From contig JAHRAO010000001.1 in NCBI GenBank assembly GCA_020027215.1, forward strand, positions 1 through 35,766: a stretch of 35,766 bases of DNA. Direction: 5' to 3'. Each line of letters begins with the position of its first letter. Positions within the stretch are counted from its first letter, which is position 1. This DNA comes from Gammaproteobacteria bacterium (GTDB lineage Bacteria; Pseudomonadota; Gammaproteobacteria; JABABF01; JAHRAO01). Below the pieces are notes generated by a model. It was not told the DNA's origin. It made no database searches and worked only from the letters and a program-made list of their open reading frames with translations. Shown here one piece after another: positions 1 through 8,811 of this stretch. The translations under genes and the position numbers were made by a program.

Positions 1-1466
1 ACACACACATTTTTAGTTTCCATGTAAAAATCAAAACTATAATCGCCACCATCCCGCCCAATACCTGATTTTTTGACCCCGCCAAACGGAGAAGGGAGGT
101 TGCGCTTATTTTCTGAGTTCACCCACAACATACCCGTTTCTATAGTACGCGCAAGGCGCATGATGCGCCCAGTATTGTTTGTCCATAGATAGGCGGCTAA
201 TCCGTATTCGCTGTCGTTGGCGAGATGAATGCTTTCTTGTTCATCATCAAAACCGATCACTGTCAATACGGGACCAAAAATTTCTTCCCGTGCTACGCGC
301 ATCTTGTTATTGGCGTCGGTGATTAAAGTGGGCATAATGTAGTTGTCGCCTAAATTGCATTTTGTGCCGCCACAAGCGATAGTCGCACCTTCCTGCCGCG
401 CAATGTCAATGTAATTAATCACTTTTTGCAGATGATCGGGGTGGATGAGAGGACCGATTTCGGTATGCGGATCGAGCGGATGACCAATTTTTATATGCGC
501 TACTCGCTTCTTTAACTCGCCGATAAATGAATCTTTAATGCTATTTTGGATGAATAAGCGGCTGGAGGAAGTGCAGCGTTGCCCGTTAAGACTGTAAATC
601 ATAAATATAACCGCGTCCAATGCTCGTTGCAAATCGGCATCATCAAAGACAATGACTGGGTTTTTGCCCCCTAACTCAAAATGAACTCTTTTCAGCGAGT
701 CCGCCCCTTGCCGCATAATATGGCTACCGGTGATACTTTCCCCAACAAAAGCGATGGCTTTGATGGCGGGGTGTTCGGTTAATCGCTTTCCTACGACTTC
801 GCCTTTCCCGTGTACCATATTCCATACACCATCTGGGAAGCCCACTTCTGCGGCGATCTCCACTAATAGGGAGGCGCTTAAAGGCGACAATTCCGCTGGT
901 TTATGGACCACAGTGCACCCAGCGGCTAATGCGGGAGCAATTTTCCATGTCGTCAACATAAAGGGCGTATTCCACGGGGTAATTACTCCGACTGGACCTA
1001 TGGGCGTGCGCATAGTGTAATTGGTGTGTGTCGGTTGGTATAATGCGTGCCCGTTGCTCGCTTCGGAGATTTTATCGGCAAAAAAGCGGAAATTTTCTGC
1101 TCCACGCAGGGCAGCTTGCTTCATGAAACGAATCGGTTGTCCAGAATCCGTTGTTTCAATGACTGCTATTTCTTCAGCACGCGCAGCGATATGGTCGGCG
1201 CAACGGTGGAGTAGCTTTTTTCGTTGCGCCGCTGGCAATTCTTGCCATTCACGGCTAGCATCTGCTGCCGCCGCGCACGCGCGATCCATTACCGATTCAT
1301 CACCTTCAGCGACTTCGCCTAACGAGCTATTGTCAATGGGGGTTGTATTGGTGTAGGTATTGCCTGACGCATAAAATTCTCCAGCGATATAATGCGTTGT
1401 TGGATTGTCCTTAAATCGTTTAAGTGCGGCGGTTGCTTTTTGTTGATATTGGGTAAAAGTGGACAA
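1..1466 (-). CDS. hpaE: 5-carboxymethyl-2-hydroxymuconate semialdehyde dehydrogenase, 3' end cut by window edge
   Basis: NAD-dependent aldehyde dehydrogenase of the homoprotocatechuate (4-hydroxyphenylacetate) meta-cleavage route, oxidising the ring-fission semialdehyde in the cytoplasm. I translated the minus strand by hand and get 488 open codons running off the left edge. The ALDH signatures are present: ELGGKNP with the general-base Glu near residue 264 and GQRCTS with the catalytic Cys near 298. The PFGGVKKSGIGRDGG block and a METKNVCV end match the tail of enterobacterial HpaE, so only about ten residues are missing. No ATG is available near the N-terminus; TTG at 1464-1466 is the best start, after an in-frame stop four codons upstream of it. 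It is divergent from the FAH-family gene at 1570, which fits the same pathway. Related dehydrogenases (for example betaine or phenylacetaldehyde types) are a less likely alternative. Confidence 0.85.
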   Translation of the reverse strand, partial: MSTFTQYQQKATAALKRFKDNPTTHYIAGEFYASGNTYTNTTPIDNSSLGEVAEGDESVMDRACAAAADASREWQELPAAQRKKLLHRCADHIAARAEEIAVIETTDSGQPIRFMKQAALRGAENFRFFADKISEASNGHALYQPTHTNYTMRTPIGPVGVITPWNTPFMLTTWKIAPALAAGCTVVHKPAELSPLSASLLVEIAAEVGFPDGVWNMVHGKGEVVGKRLTEHPAIKAIAFVGESITGSHIMRQGADSLKRVHFELGGKNPVIVFDDADLQRALDAVIFMIYSLNGQRCTSSSRLFIQNSIKDSFIGELKKRVAHIKIGHPLDPHTEIGPLIHPDHLQKVINYIDIARQEGATIACGGTKCNLGDNYIMPTLITDANNKMRVAREEIFGPVLTVIGFDDEQESIHLANDSEYGLAAYLWTNNTGRIMRLARTIETGMLWVNSENKRNLPSPFGGVKKSGIGRDGGDYSFDFYMETKNVC

Positions 1467-1508
1467 TTCTAATACAATTTCTTATAAAATGGAGCAATCT
1501 TGTAATAT

Positions 1509-1538
1509 ATTATACAGTATAATTCCCTTATGACTCAA
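1509..1538 (-). promoter_or_regulatory. Divergent hpaE/FAH promoter region with 15-bp palindrome
   Basis: Positions 1509-1523 read ATTATACAGTATAAT, a perfect odd palindrome. It contains a TATAAT hexamer on each strand, so two -10 elements lie back to back, three bases apart. For hpaE the minus strand has TTGAGT at 1538-1533, 18 bp upstream of its -10, a reasonable sigma-70 promoter. The plus-strand -10 at 1518-1523 has no good -35. The symmetry could also be an operator; that is inference. Confidence 0.45.
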
Positions 1539-1569
1539 GCAGGAATATTGTGCTTTTAGCCGCTCAATC

Positions 1570-2424
1570 ATGCGTTTATTGACTTTCCAAAAAGACGATT
1601 ATCTTTCATGGGGATGGGTGCACGATCAAGGCATAGTTGATGCGGGTGCGCGTATCGGGAACGATGTACAGACAATCCTGCACAATGGACAGATAGCGCA
1701 CCTGACCACCAAGATAGATGAATGGCAAGCCGATTTTGCGTTGGATGAGGTGGACTACTTACCTCCAATTAGTGCGCCAGAAAAAATTATCTGTATCGGG
1801 GTCAATTACACCGATCGCCATGCTGAATACAAAGATGGAACATCTCCCCATCCTTATCCCAGTGTTTTTATGCGCACGATCGATTCGCTCACTGGGCACA
1901 AGCAGCCGTTACTCCGCCCCCCTGAATCCGACCAATTAGATTACGAAGGCGAAATTGTTTTAGTGATCGGCACAGCAGGAAGGCGTATTGCGGAAAAAGA
2001 TGCCTATCGCCATATCGCCGCATTGACTATTATGAATGAAGGCACTGTGCGCGATTGGGTGCGCCACGCCAAATTTAATGTGACGCAAGGAAAGAATTTT
2101 TTTCACTCGGGTGCAATCGGTCCGTGGCTGGTGAGTGCTGATGAATTGGCATCCCAGCATTATGAAAACATGCGCATTACCACGCGGGTCAATGGCGAAG
2201 TGCGCCAAGATGATACGACGGCAAACATGATGTTTCCTTTTCGATATATCATTAGCTATTTATCAACTTTTTTTTATCTGAAACCCGGCGATTTAATCGC
2301 CACCGGTACCCCTAACGGCGCAGGGGCACGCTTTGATCCACCCCGTTATTTAGTGCCTGGAGATAGAGTTGAAGTAGAGGTGCCCCTCATCGGAACGCTC
2401 ACTAATTTTGTGCGCGATGAATAA
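1570..2424 (+). CDS. Fumarylacetoacetate hydrolase family protein (HpaG-like isomerase/decarboxylase)
   Basis: Cytoplasmic FAH-family enzyme of 284 residues. The family acts on 2-oxo-ene-dioates, by hydrolysis, decarboxylation or isomerisation. The core starts around residue 70 (KIICIGVNY). The metal-binding acidic residues are visible as YEGE (Glu126 and Glu128) and NEGTVRD (Asp162). A GKNFFHSGAIGPW segment and the C-terminal GDLIATGTPNGAG motif complete the fold. Its place beside hpaE suggests the decarboxylase/isomerase step after 5-carboxymethyl-2-hydroxymuconate (the HpaG activity). Enterobacterial HpaG is a two-domain fusion about 430 residues long, whereas this is a single domain, so the exact reaction is uncertain. 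It converges with paaK, with 5 bp between the stop codons and no terminator in that space. Confidence 0.8.
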   Translation: MRLLTFQKDDYLSWGWVHDQGIVDAGARIGNDVQTILHNGQIAHLTTKIDEWQADFALDEVDYLPPISAPEKIICIGVNYTDRHAEYKDGTSPHPYPSVFMRTIDSLTGHKQPLLRPPESDQLDYEGEIVLVIGTAGRRIAEKDAYRHIAALTIMNEGTVRDWVRHAKFNVTQGKNFFHSGAIGPWLVSADELASQHYENMRITTRVNGEVRQDDTTANMMFPFRYIISYLSTFFYLKPGDLIATGTPNGAGARFDPPRYLVPGDRVEVEVPLIGTLTNFVRDE

Positions 2425-2429
2425 AACGG

Positions 2430-3719
2430 TTAACGGCGGTCAATGACCCGCTTGCTTTTCCCTTCGGAACGCGGTAAGGTGCCCGGTTCTTTGATTGCGA
2501 TCTGAACTGAAATGCCAATGAAATTTTTGATTTTGTCGGCTAATTCACGGCTCACATGCTGGACATTGTTTTGTGCGTGATTGGATAGGAATTCAACATG
2601 AACGGTCAGCGCCGCCATATTGTTTTCTTCACTGATTTCAATAAGGTAATGTGGCGCTAATGCTTCCATACTGAGTACTTGCTCTTCTATTTGCGAGGGG
2701 AAAACATTCACTCCACGAATAATCAACATATCATCGTAGCGTCCAGTGATTTTTTGTATGCGGCGCATGGTGCGTGTGCTCCCAGGGAGTAAGCAACTAA
2801 TGTCGCGAGTGCGGTAACGGATAACCGGCAGTGCTTCTTTGCTCAAAGTGGTCAATACCAATTCTCCTTTTTCGCCGTCAGGTAATACTTCGTTGGTATC
2901 GGGATCAATAATTTCAGGGTAAAAATGATCTTCCCAAATGGTCAGTCCATCTTTGGTTTCAATACATTCCTGCGCCACCCCAGGACCTATGACTTCAGAG
3001 AGTCCAAAAATATCAACAGCATCAATCGCGAGTTGTGCTTCTATTTCATCGCGCATTGCTTCGCTCCATGGTTCGGCGCCTAAAATACCGATGCGCAACG
3101 ATAGCGAAGTGGGATCAATGTTCTTTTGCTGGATAGAGGCAGCAATATTCAGTAAATAGGACGGCGTAACCATAATAATGTCGGGAGCAAAATCTTGGAT
3201 CAGTTGCACTTGTTTTTCGGTTTGACCACCGCTCATTGGAATGACTGTGCACCCCAAAAGTTCGGCGCCGTAATGGGCTCCCAATCCACCGGTAAACAAA
3301 CCGTAACCATAAGCGACGTGCACCTTGTCGCCCGGACGACCCCCAGCAGCGTAAATAGAGCGCGCACACACTTGTGCCCATGTTTGGATATCGTTTTTAC
3401 TGTAACCGACTACGATCGGTTGACCTGTAGTGCCGCTTGAGGCATGAATGCGTGAGACCTGTTCGATGGGCAAACAAAATAAGCCGAAAGGGTACTGTTC
3501 GCGAAGATCATTTTTAACAGTAAATGGGAAAAGGCACAAATCCTCTAGTTTCTTAAGGTCATCTGGGTGAACGCCGTGCTGGTCAAATTTTTGCCGATAT
3601 ACTGGCGAATTGTGATACACATGGTGAAGTGTTTTGTGCAAACGCTGGAATTGTAGGTGGCGTATCTCATCAATACTGGCGGTTTCAATTGCTTCTAATC
3701 CGATATTCTTTTGTGGCAT
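2430..3719 (-). CDS. paaK: Phenylacetate-CoA ligase
   Basis: Activates phenylacetate to phenylacetyl-CoA with ATP, the entry step of the aerobic phenylacetate pathway. The 429-residue length is typical. The adenylate-forming signature SSGTTGQP lies at residues 94-101. FGLSEVIGPG and the later YRTRD and GRYDDMLIIRGVNVFP motifs belong to the PaaK subgroup, and the small C-terminal domain ends with SEGKSKRV. It is divergent from paaZ, with a 144-bp AT-rich region between them where a PaaX-type repressor could act on both sides. The hydrophobic substrate pocket cannot be read by eye, so ligases for hydroxylated phenylacetates are not excluded. Confidence 0.93.
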   Translation of the reverse strand: MPQKNIGLEAIETASIDEIRHLQFQRLHKTLHHVYHNSPVYRQKFDQHGVHPDDLKKLEDLCLFPFTVKNDLREQYPFGLFCLPIEQVSRIHASSGTTGQPIVVGYSKNDIQTWAQVCARSIYAAGGRPGDKVHVAYGYGLFTGGLGAHYGAELLGCTVIPMSGGQTEKQVQLIQDFAPDIIMVTPSYLLNIAASIQQKNIDPTSLSLRIGILGAEPWSEAMRDEIEAQLAIDAVDIFGLSEVIGPGVAQECIETKDGLTIWEDHFYPEIIDPDTNEVLPDGEKGELVLTTLSKEALPVIRYRTRDISCLLPGSTRTMRRIQKITGRYDDMLIIRGVNVFPSQIEEQVLSMEALAPHYLIEISEENNMAALTVHVEFLSNHAQNNVQHVSRELADKIKNFIGISVQIAIKEPGTLPRSEGKSKRVIDRR

Positions 3720-3863
3720 ATCTTTCTATTCTGCCGCTCTGTTGCCGCAAGTATGTCGGTAGAAGGGTGTGCACATGTCGTCATTATAATACAAATATTT
3801 CTAAAAATTAATTATTATGTTATATAATATTAGTCATCTTGAGATCATTTTAATAGTTATGCA
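3720..3863. promoter_or_regulatory. paaK/paaZ divergent control region
   Basis: AT-rich spacer between divergent start codons. TATAAT occurs on the plus strand at 3785-3790 and 3823-3828, and on the minus strand at 3788-3783. None has a convincing -35. The second plus-strand copy, 36 bp before the paaZ start, is the best paaZ candidate. I cannot identify a PaaX operator by eye. Confidence 0.3.
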
Positions 3864-5915
3864 ATGAAAATACACAGCTATACTTGCGGACAGTGGCTTG
3901 AAGGTCAGCAACCGGGGATCGCCGTCCACCATGCGGTCATGGGTGACATTCTAGGCTACGCTAATACCGATACGATTGATTTTCAGCAAGTCTTGCAGTA
4001 CGGTCGACAGGTCGGTGGTCCGGCTTTACGGGCGATGACTGTGCACGAACGCGCTCTTGCTCTGAAAAATATGGCGAAACACCTGCTTGCTGAAAAAGAT
4101 ACTTTTTACACACTGTCTTCGGCAACTGGAGCGACTATGCGTGATAGTGCCATAGATATTGAAGGTGGATTAAGTACAGTGCTCAGCTGTTCGAGCATTG
4201 CCCGCCGGGAGTTGCCGAATGAAACATTCATTGTGGAGGGAGCGACGGTCAAATTGTCAGCAGATAATAGTTTTGTCGGTCGCCACATTCTAACCCCTAA
4301 GCATGGTGTTGCTATTCATATCAATGCATTTAATTTTCCGTGCTGGGGGATGTTAGAAAAAATTGCTCCGAGCTTAATTGCCGGCATGCCGGTGGTGGTG
4401 AAACCGGCAACTGTTTCTTCGTATGTCACCGCGGCAATGGTGGAAAGTATTGTTGCAGGTAATTTTCTTCCAGAAGGAGCGCTGCAATTGATCTGTGGGA
4501 ATACGGGAGATATGCTCGATCATGTCATGGAGCAAGATGTAGTGACTTTTACTGGGTCGGCGGCGACTGGTCGTCAATTACGGTGCCATCCGACAATTAT
4601 CGCCCATAGTGTGCCTTTCAATATGGAAGCCGATTCACTCAACTGCAGTATTCTCGCCCCATCGGTACAAGAGGGCGACCCTGAATTTGATTTGTTTATT
4701 GCGGAAGTGCATCGCGAAATGATAGTGAAAGCTGGGCAAAAATGTACTGCTATTCGGCGCATCATCGTTCCTGACAATACGATGACTGCCGTTGCCGATG
4801 CGTTGATTGCGCGTATGGATAAAACGACCATCGGCGATCCGACCGATGACAAAGTGGACATGGGGTCTTTGGTTGGATTATCACAGCGTGAAACGGTGCG
4901 CGAAAATGTTGCTGCTTTAGCGGCGGAGTGTGAAGTGCTTTACGGAGGCAATGATTGTGCAATGGATCTGATCAATGCCGATGCCCAAAAAGGTGCTTTT
5001 TATCCCCCGACCTTGTTGCGTGTCCAATCGTCAGCACACGAAGTGACCGCACCACATACAATAGAAGCATTTGGTCCGGTCAGCACTTTATTGCCTTATC
5101 AATCATTAGAGGATGCGGTGGCGATTGCCGGTTTGGGGAAAGGAAGTTTAGTCGCTTCTATCGTTAGCGACGATGATGACGAAATCCGATCTTTGGTGTT
5201 GGGTATGGGTGCTTATCATGGACGCTTATTAGTGATCAATCGTGATTGTGCTAAAACATCCACAGGACATGGTTCTCCTCTGCCTCATCTTATCCACGGC
5301 GGTCCGGGACGTGCGGGAGGCGGTGAAGAATTGGGTGGTGTGCGAGCGATAAAACACTATATGCAACGCACCGCAGTTCAAGGGTCGCCGAGCGCATTAA
5401 CTGCGGTGACCAATGAGTATACGACGGGAGGCAAGACGATTGCTTCGCCGACTCATTTATTCCGCAAATACTTTGATGATTTGCAAATAGGCGAGAGCAT
5501 GCTCACTCATAGACGCACGATTACTGAGACAGACATTGTCAATTTTGGCTGCATGTCGGGAGATCATTTTTATGCCCATTTTGATGCCATCGCTGCAAAG
5601 CAGGATTCAATTTTTGGCGAGCGCGTGGCACATGGTTATTTGCTCATCGCTGTTGCCGCCGGTATGTTTGTTGATCCAGCACCGGGTCCCGTGTTGGCAA
5701 ATTATGGATTAGATAATTTGCGTTTTATCCAGTCGGTACCGATAGGGGATACAATCCAAGTGCGCATCACGGTCAAACAAAAAATTAAAAAAGAACGCCG
5801 CCCTGACGACTCGCGCCACGCAGGAGTCGTCGTATGGGAAGTTGCGATTCACAATCAAGATAGCGAACTTATTGCACTTTACGATATTTTGACTTTAGTC
5901 GAACTAGGTTCTTGA
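3864..5915 (+). CDS. paaZ: Bifunctional oxepin-CoA hydrolase / 3-oxo-5,6-dehydrosuberyl-CoA semialdehyde dehydrogenase
   Basis: Two-domain enzyme that hydrolyses the oxepin-CoA ring and oxidises the resulting semialdehyde. The N-terminal ALDH domain (about 1-520) has the general base in NMEADSLN (Glu255) and the nucleophile in GQKCTA (Cys294). Both are one residue from the E. coli PaaZ positions. The C-terminal MaoC-like hotdog hydratase domain begins near 535. Its active-site segment is GDHFYAHFD, followed by GERVAHGYL. Length is 683 residues against 681 in E. coli. It is first in a plus-strand run with paaI, paaJ and paaA1 and lies divergent from paaK. Both catalytic sites look intact, so semialdehyde leakage is not expected from the sequence. 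Confidence 0.96.
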   Translation: MKIHSYTCGQWLEGQQPGIAVHHAVMGDILGYANTDTIDFQQVLQYGRQVGGPALRAMTVHERALALKNMAKHLLAEKDTFYTLSSATGATMRDSAIDIEGGLSTVLSCSSIARRELPNETFIVEGATVKLSADNSFVGRHILTPKHGVAIHINAFNFPCWGMLEKIAPSLIAGMPVVVKPATVSSYVTAAMVESIVAGNFLPEGALQLICGNTGDMLDHVMEQDVVTFTGSAATGRQLRCHPTIIAHSVPFNMEADSLNCSILAPSVQEGDPEFDLFIAEVHREMIVKAGQKCTAIRRIIVPDNTMTAVADALIARMDKTTIGDPTDDKVDMGSLVGLSQRETVRENVAALAAECEVLYGGNDCAMDLINADAQKGAFYPPTLLRVQSSAHEVTAPHTIEAFGPVSTLLPYQSLEDAVAIAGLGKGSLVASIVSDDDDEIRSLVLGMGAYHGRLLVINRDCAKTSTGHGSPLPHLIHGGPGRAGGGEELGGVRAIKHYMQRTAVQGSPSALTAVTNEYTTGGKTIASPTHLFRKYFDDLQIGESMLTHRRTITETDIVNFGCMSGDHFYAHFDAIAAKQDSIFGERVAHGYLLIAVAAGMFVDPAPGPVLANYGLDNLRFIQSVPIGDTIQVRITVKQKIKKERRPDDSRHAGVVVWEVAIHNQDSELIALYDILTLVELGS

Positions 5916-5939
5916 ATTGTGAGCGGTGAACGATGAAAT

Positions 5940-6398
5940 ATGGCCGATGATAGGATGACCGCACATACTGCCGATGCGCAATCGATCGCCCAAAAATGTG
6001 CATATTATATGTACGAACGCGATGAAGCCTCGCAGACCTTGGGTATCCGTATTCAAACGGTGTCGCCCGGCAAGTGTATTGTATCTATGGAAGTCAGACA
6101 GGATATGGTCAATGGCCTGCATACTTGTCATGGAGGCGTAGTATTTAGTTTAGCCGATACAGCATTTGCTTTTGCGTGCAATTCGCACAACGAAGCGACG
6201 GTTGCCGGCAGCTGTACGATTGATTTTATTCTACCGGTATATGTCGGCGATCACTTGACCGCTTCAGCAGAAACCATTAGCCAAAGCACACGTATCGGTA
6301 CTTACTTGGTTAAAGTCACCAATCAAACAGATCAATTGGTGGCGTGGTTTAGAGGATACGCGGTGCGTATTAATCGCCCCGTATTGCCTCAAGAGTAA
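5940..6398 (+). CDS. paaI: Phenylacetyl-CoA thioesterase, hotdog fold
   Basis: Hotdog thioesterase that hydrolyses phenylacetyl-CoA and ring-modified CoA esters, releasing CoA trapped in dead-end intermediates. It has 152 residues. The PaaI active-site segment GLHTCHGGVVFSLADTAFAFA lies around residues 58-78: it holds the HGG turn and the catalytic Asp of LADTAFA. The segment TIDFILPVYVGDHLTA follows. It starts 24 bp after paaZ and ends 2 bp before paaJ, so it is probably cotranscribed with both. ATG at 5955 is a possible alternative start, but 5940 gives the usual N-terminal helix length. Confidence 0.93.
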   Translation: MADDRMTAHTADAQSIAQKCAYYMYERDEASQTLGIRIQTVSPGKCIVSMEVRQDMVNGLHTCHGGVVFSLADTAFAFACNSHNEATVAGSCTIDFILPVYVGDHLTASAETISQSTRIGTYLVKVTNQTDQLVAWFRGYAVRINRPVLPQE

Positions 6399-6400
6399 AC

Positions 6401-7615
6401 ATGGCAGCAGCTGTTTTTATTTGTGATGGCATACGGACTCCTTTTGCACGGTATGGAGGAAAATTATCTACCATCCGTCCGGACGACTTAGGCGCCGTGC
6501 CGATTAAAGCTTTGATGGAACGCAATCGCGGGGTGCATTGGGAGCAGATAGACGATGTCATCTACGGATGCGCTAATCAAGCGGGGGAAGATAACCGCAA
6601 TGTTGCCCGTATGGTTGTTTTGTTGGCGGGTCTCCCGATAACAACTTCTGCAACGACGGTCAATCGTCTATGCGGGTCGGGTATGGATGCAATTAGAATT
6701 GGCGCGAGCTTAGTGCAATCGGGTAGCGCTGATTTAATTATAGCGGGCGGGGTGGAGTCCATGTCGCGCGCGCCGTTTGTCGTCTCAAAATCTTCAACGG
6801 CTTTTGCGCGTAATGTCGCTTTAGAAGACACTACCATTGGTTGGCGTTTTGTCAATCCGCTCATCGAACATCAATACGGAATTGATTTAATGCCTGAAAC
6901 TGCCGAAAATGTCGCTGAACAATTTCAAGTTAGCCGCGCCGATCAAGATGCTTTTGCCCTGCGTAGCCAACAAAAAGCAGCCCAGGCACAGCAAGCGGAT
7001 TTGTTTGCCGAAGAAATAGTCCCAGTGCCAATCCCTGTATCCCGCAAACAAAAAGAACCGCTCATATTTTCCGAGGACGAACAACCGCGCCCTGACACTA
7101 CTTTATCGGGTTTAGAAAAATTACCGACTCCTTTTCGCATGAATGGAACGGTGACTGCTGGAAATTCATCTAGCGTTAATGACGGAGCCTGTGCGGTGTT
7201 AATGGCGTCTGAAAAAGCGGTGAAGCAACACAACCTCACCCCCCGGACACAGGTGGTCGCTGCTGCAACGGTTGGGTTAGAGCCCCGCATTATGGGCATG
7301 GGACCAGTTGCGGCGAGTGAAAAACTGTTTGCGCAGGTCGATTGCACTATATCCGATATGGATATCATTGAGTTAAATGAGGCATTTGCTGCCCAAAGTT
7401 TGGCGGTGATACGCTCATGGAAATTACCAGACGATGCTGCGCAGATCAATCCCCAAGGCGGCGCAATTGCTTTAGGGCATCCTTTAGGTGCCAGTGGAGC
7501 ACGTTTAGCGACCACCGCGACATACCAACTCTGCCGCACCGGCGGACGATATGCTTTGTGTACAATGTGTATAGGAGTGGGGCAGGGTATCGCTCTCCTC
7601 ATCGAGCGAGTGTAA
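6401..7615 (+). CDS. paaJ: 3-oxoadipyl-CoA / 3-oxo-5,6-dehydrosuberyl-CoA thiolase
   Basis: Thiolase acting twice in the phenylacetate pathway: on 3-oxo-5,6-dehydrosuberyl-CoA and on 3-oxoadipyl-CoA, giving acetyl-CoA and finally succinyl-CoA. It has 404 residues. The nucleophilic Cys lies in TVNRLCGSGMDAI near residue 88. NEAFAAQ and GGAIALGHPLGASGAR carry the active-site Asn and His, and the second Cys is in CMCIGVGQG at the C-terminus. A PcaF-type 3-oxoadipyl-CoA thiolase has the same motifs, so the PaaJ name rests on context between paaI and paaA1. The long antisense open frame over its 3' half is a reading-frame shadow. Confidence 0.93.
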   Translation: MAAAVFICDGIRTPFARYGGKLSTIRPDDLGAVPIKALMERNRGVHWEQIDDVIYGCANQAGEDNRNVARMVVLLAGLPITTSATTVNRLCGSGMDAIRIGASLVQSGSADLIIAGGVESMSRAPFVVSKSSTAFARNVALEDTTIGWRFVNPLIEHQYGIDLMPETAENVAEQFQVSRADQDAFALRSQQKAAQAQQADLFAEEIVPVPIPVSRKQKEPLIFSEDEQPRPDTTLSGLEKLPTPFRMNGTVTAGNSSSVNDGACAVLMASEKAVKQHNLTPRTQVVAAATVGLEPRIMGMGPVAASEKLFAQVDCTISDMDIIELNEAFAAQSLAVIRSWKLPDDAAQINPQGGAIALGHPLGASGARLATTATYQLCRTGGRYALCTMCIGVGQGIALLIERV

Positions 7616-7666
7616 ATGGAACCTGTAGATTGATGAATAAACACCTCATAGAAACCCAGTAAAGCG

Positions 7667-8632
7667 ATGGTTGAAAATACTACTGAAATAGCCGACAAAC
7701 AACAGGATTTATTTCAGCACAAAATAAATAATAATCAAAACATAGAGCCAAACAACTGGATGCCTGAGCGCTACCGTAAGTCGCTTATTCGCCAAATATC
7801 CCAGCACGCGCATTCTGAAATCATTGGCATGCAGCCTGAGGGGAATTGGATTACACGTGCGCCGACATTGCATCGCAAAATAATTTTGCTGGCTAAAGTG
7901 CAAGATGAAGCGGGGCACGGCCTATATTTATACGGCGCGGCAGAAACTCTTGGCGTGTCCCGCACCGATATGATTGTCGACCTGTTAAGCGGCAAGGCGA
8001 AGTACGCATCAATTTTCAATTATCCGTCTCAGACATGGGGCGATATTGGCGCCATCGGTTGGTTGGTAGATGGTGCTGCTATATGTAATCAAGTATCCTT
8101 ACAACGGACTTCGTATGGTCCTTATTCTCGCGGGATGATTCGCATCTGCAAAGAGGAAAGCTTTCATCAACGACAAGGCTATAAAATTATGATCGCGTTG
8201 GCAAAGGGTAGCAATGAACAAAAACAGATGGCGCAGGATTCTTTGAATAGATTTTATTGGCCTGCATTGATGATGTTTGGACCCCACGATGGAGAGTCCG
8301 CACATTCGGCATTTTCAATGCGGTATAAGATTAAACGGGAATCAAATGATGATTTACGCCAAAAATTTATTGATCAAACGGTACCGCAAATTGAATACTT
8401 AGGGCTCAAACACCCTGATAAAGATTTGCAATGGAATGACGAACGCGGGCATTACGATAGCGGCGAAATTGATTGGAATGAATTTCATAATGTGATTAAT
8501 GGCAATGGCTATTGCAATCGTCAGCGACTCGCCCATCATCAGCAGGCACACGATGCGGGTGCGTGGGTGAAAGAAGCACAACATGCCTACCATCAAAAAC
8601 AAATGAAACGCGAATATGCTGTGGCGGGATAG
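7667..8632 (+). CDS. paaA: Ring 1,2-phenylacetyl-CoA epoxidase catalytic subunit, canonical copy (PaaA1)
   Basis: Di-iron ferritin-like subunit that inserts oxygen into the ring of phenylacetyl-CoA. It has 321 residues. By alignment to E. coli PaaA in memory, the iron ligands are all present: Glu51 (HSE), Glu81 and His84 (DEAGH), Asp135 (WLVDGAA), Glu164 and His167 (KEESFH). The active-site Lys77 also remains. The sequence stays very close to E. coli PaaA through residues 27-180. Oddly, it is not followed by paaBCD. After 179 bp with no recognisable gene comes paaE, and a second paaA with paaBCD lies 5.4 kb downstream. The stability partner PaaC would therefore have to come from the other block. 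Confidence 0.94.
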   Translation: MVENTTEIADKQQDLFQHKINNNQNIEPNNWMPERYRKSLIRQISQHAHSEIIGMQPEGNWITRAPTLHRKIILLAKVQDEAGHGLYLYGAAETLGVSRTDMIVDLLSGKAKYASIFNYPSQTWGDIGAIGWLVDGAAICNQVSLQRTSYGPYSRGMIRICKEESFHQRQGYKIMIALAKGSNEQKQMAQDSLNRFYWPALMMFGPHDGESAHSAFSMRYKIKRESNDDLRQKFIDQTVPQIEYLGLKHPDKDLQWNDERGHYDSGEIDWNEFHNVINGNGYCNRQRLAHHQQAHDAGAWVKEAQHAYHQKQMKREYAVAG

Positions 8633-8811
8633 GAATGACGGTAGACACCTATGCGACTGATTAGTGAAAAAGATGACGAAAAATTTTCCCGCCAGAGAGA
8701 GAGGGATGGCAGAGCGTATATAATAATTTTGTAATGAATACTTGACTAATATAGTCCTTTGTTGCCAAAAAGTGACAGATGATTTTGATTACGGGAACCA
8801 ATTGAACTTAC

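Noticed and set aside
730-1356. Plus-strand frames over hpaE
   Set aside because: They are complementary to the aldehyde dehydrogenase on the minus strand, which has all catalytic residues.
6943-7698. 251-codon open frame on the minus strand across the 3' half of paaJ
   Set aside because: Antisense to a clear thiolase whose motifs and length are complete; the translation shows no family features.
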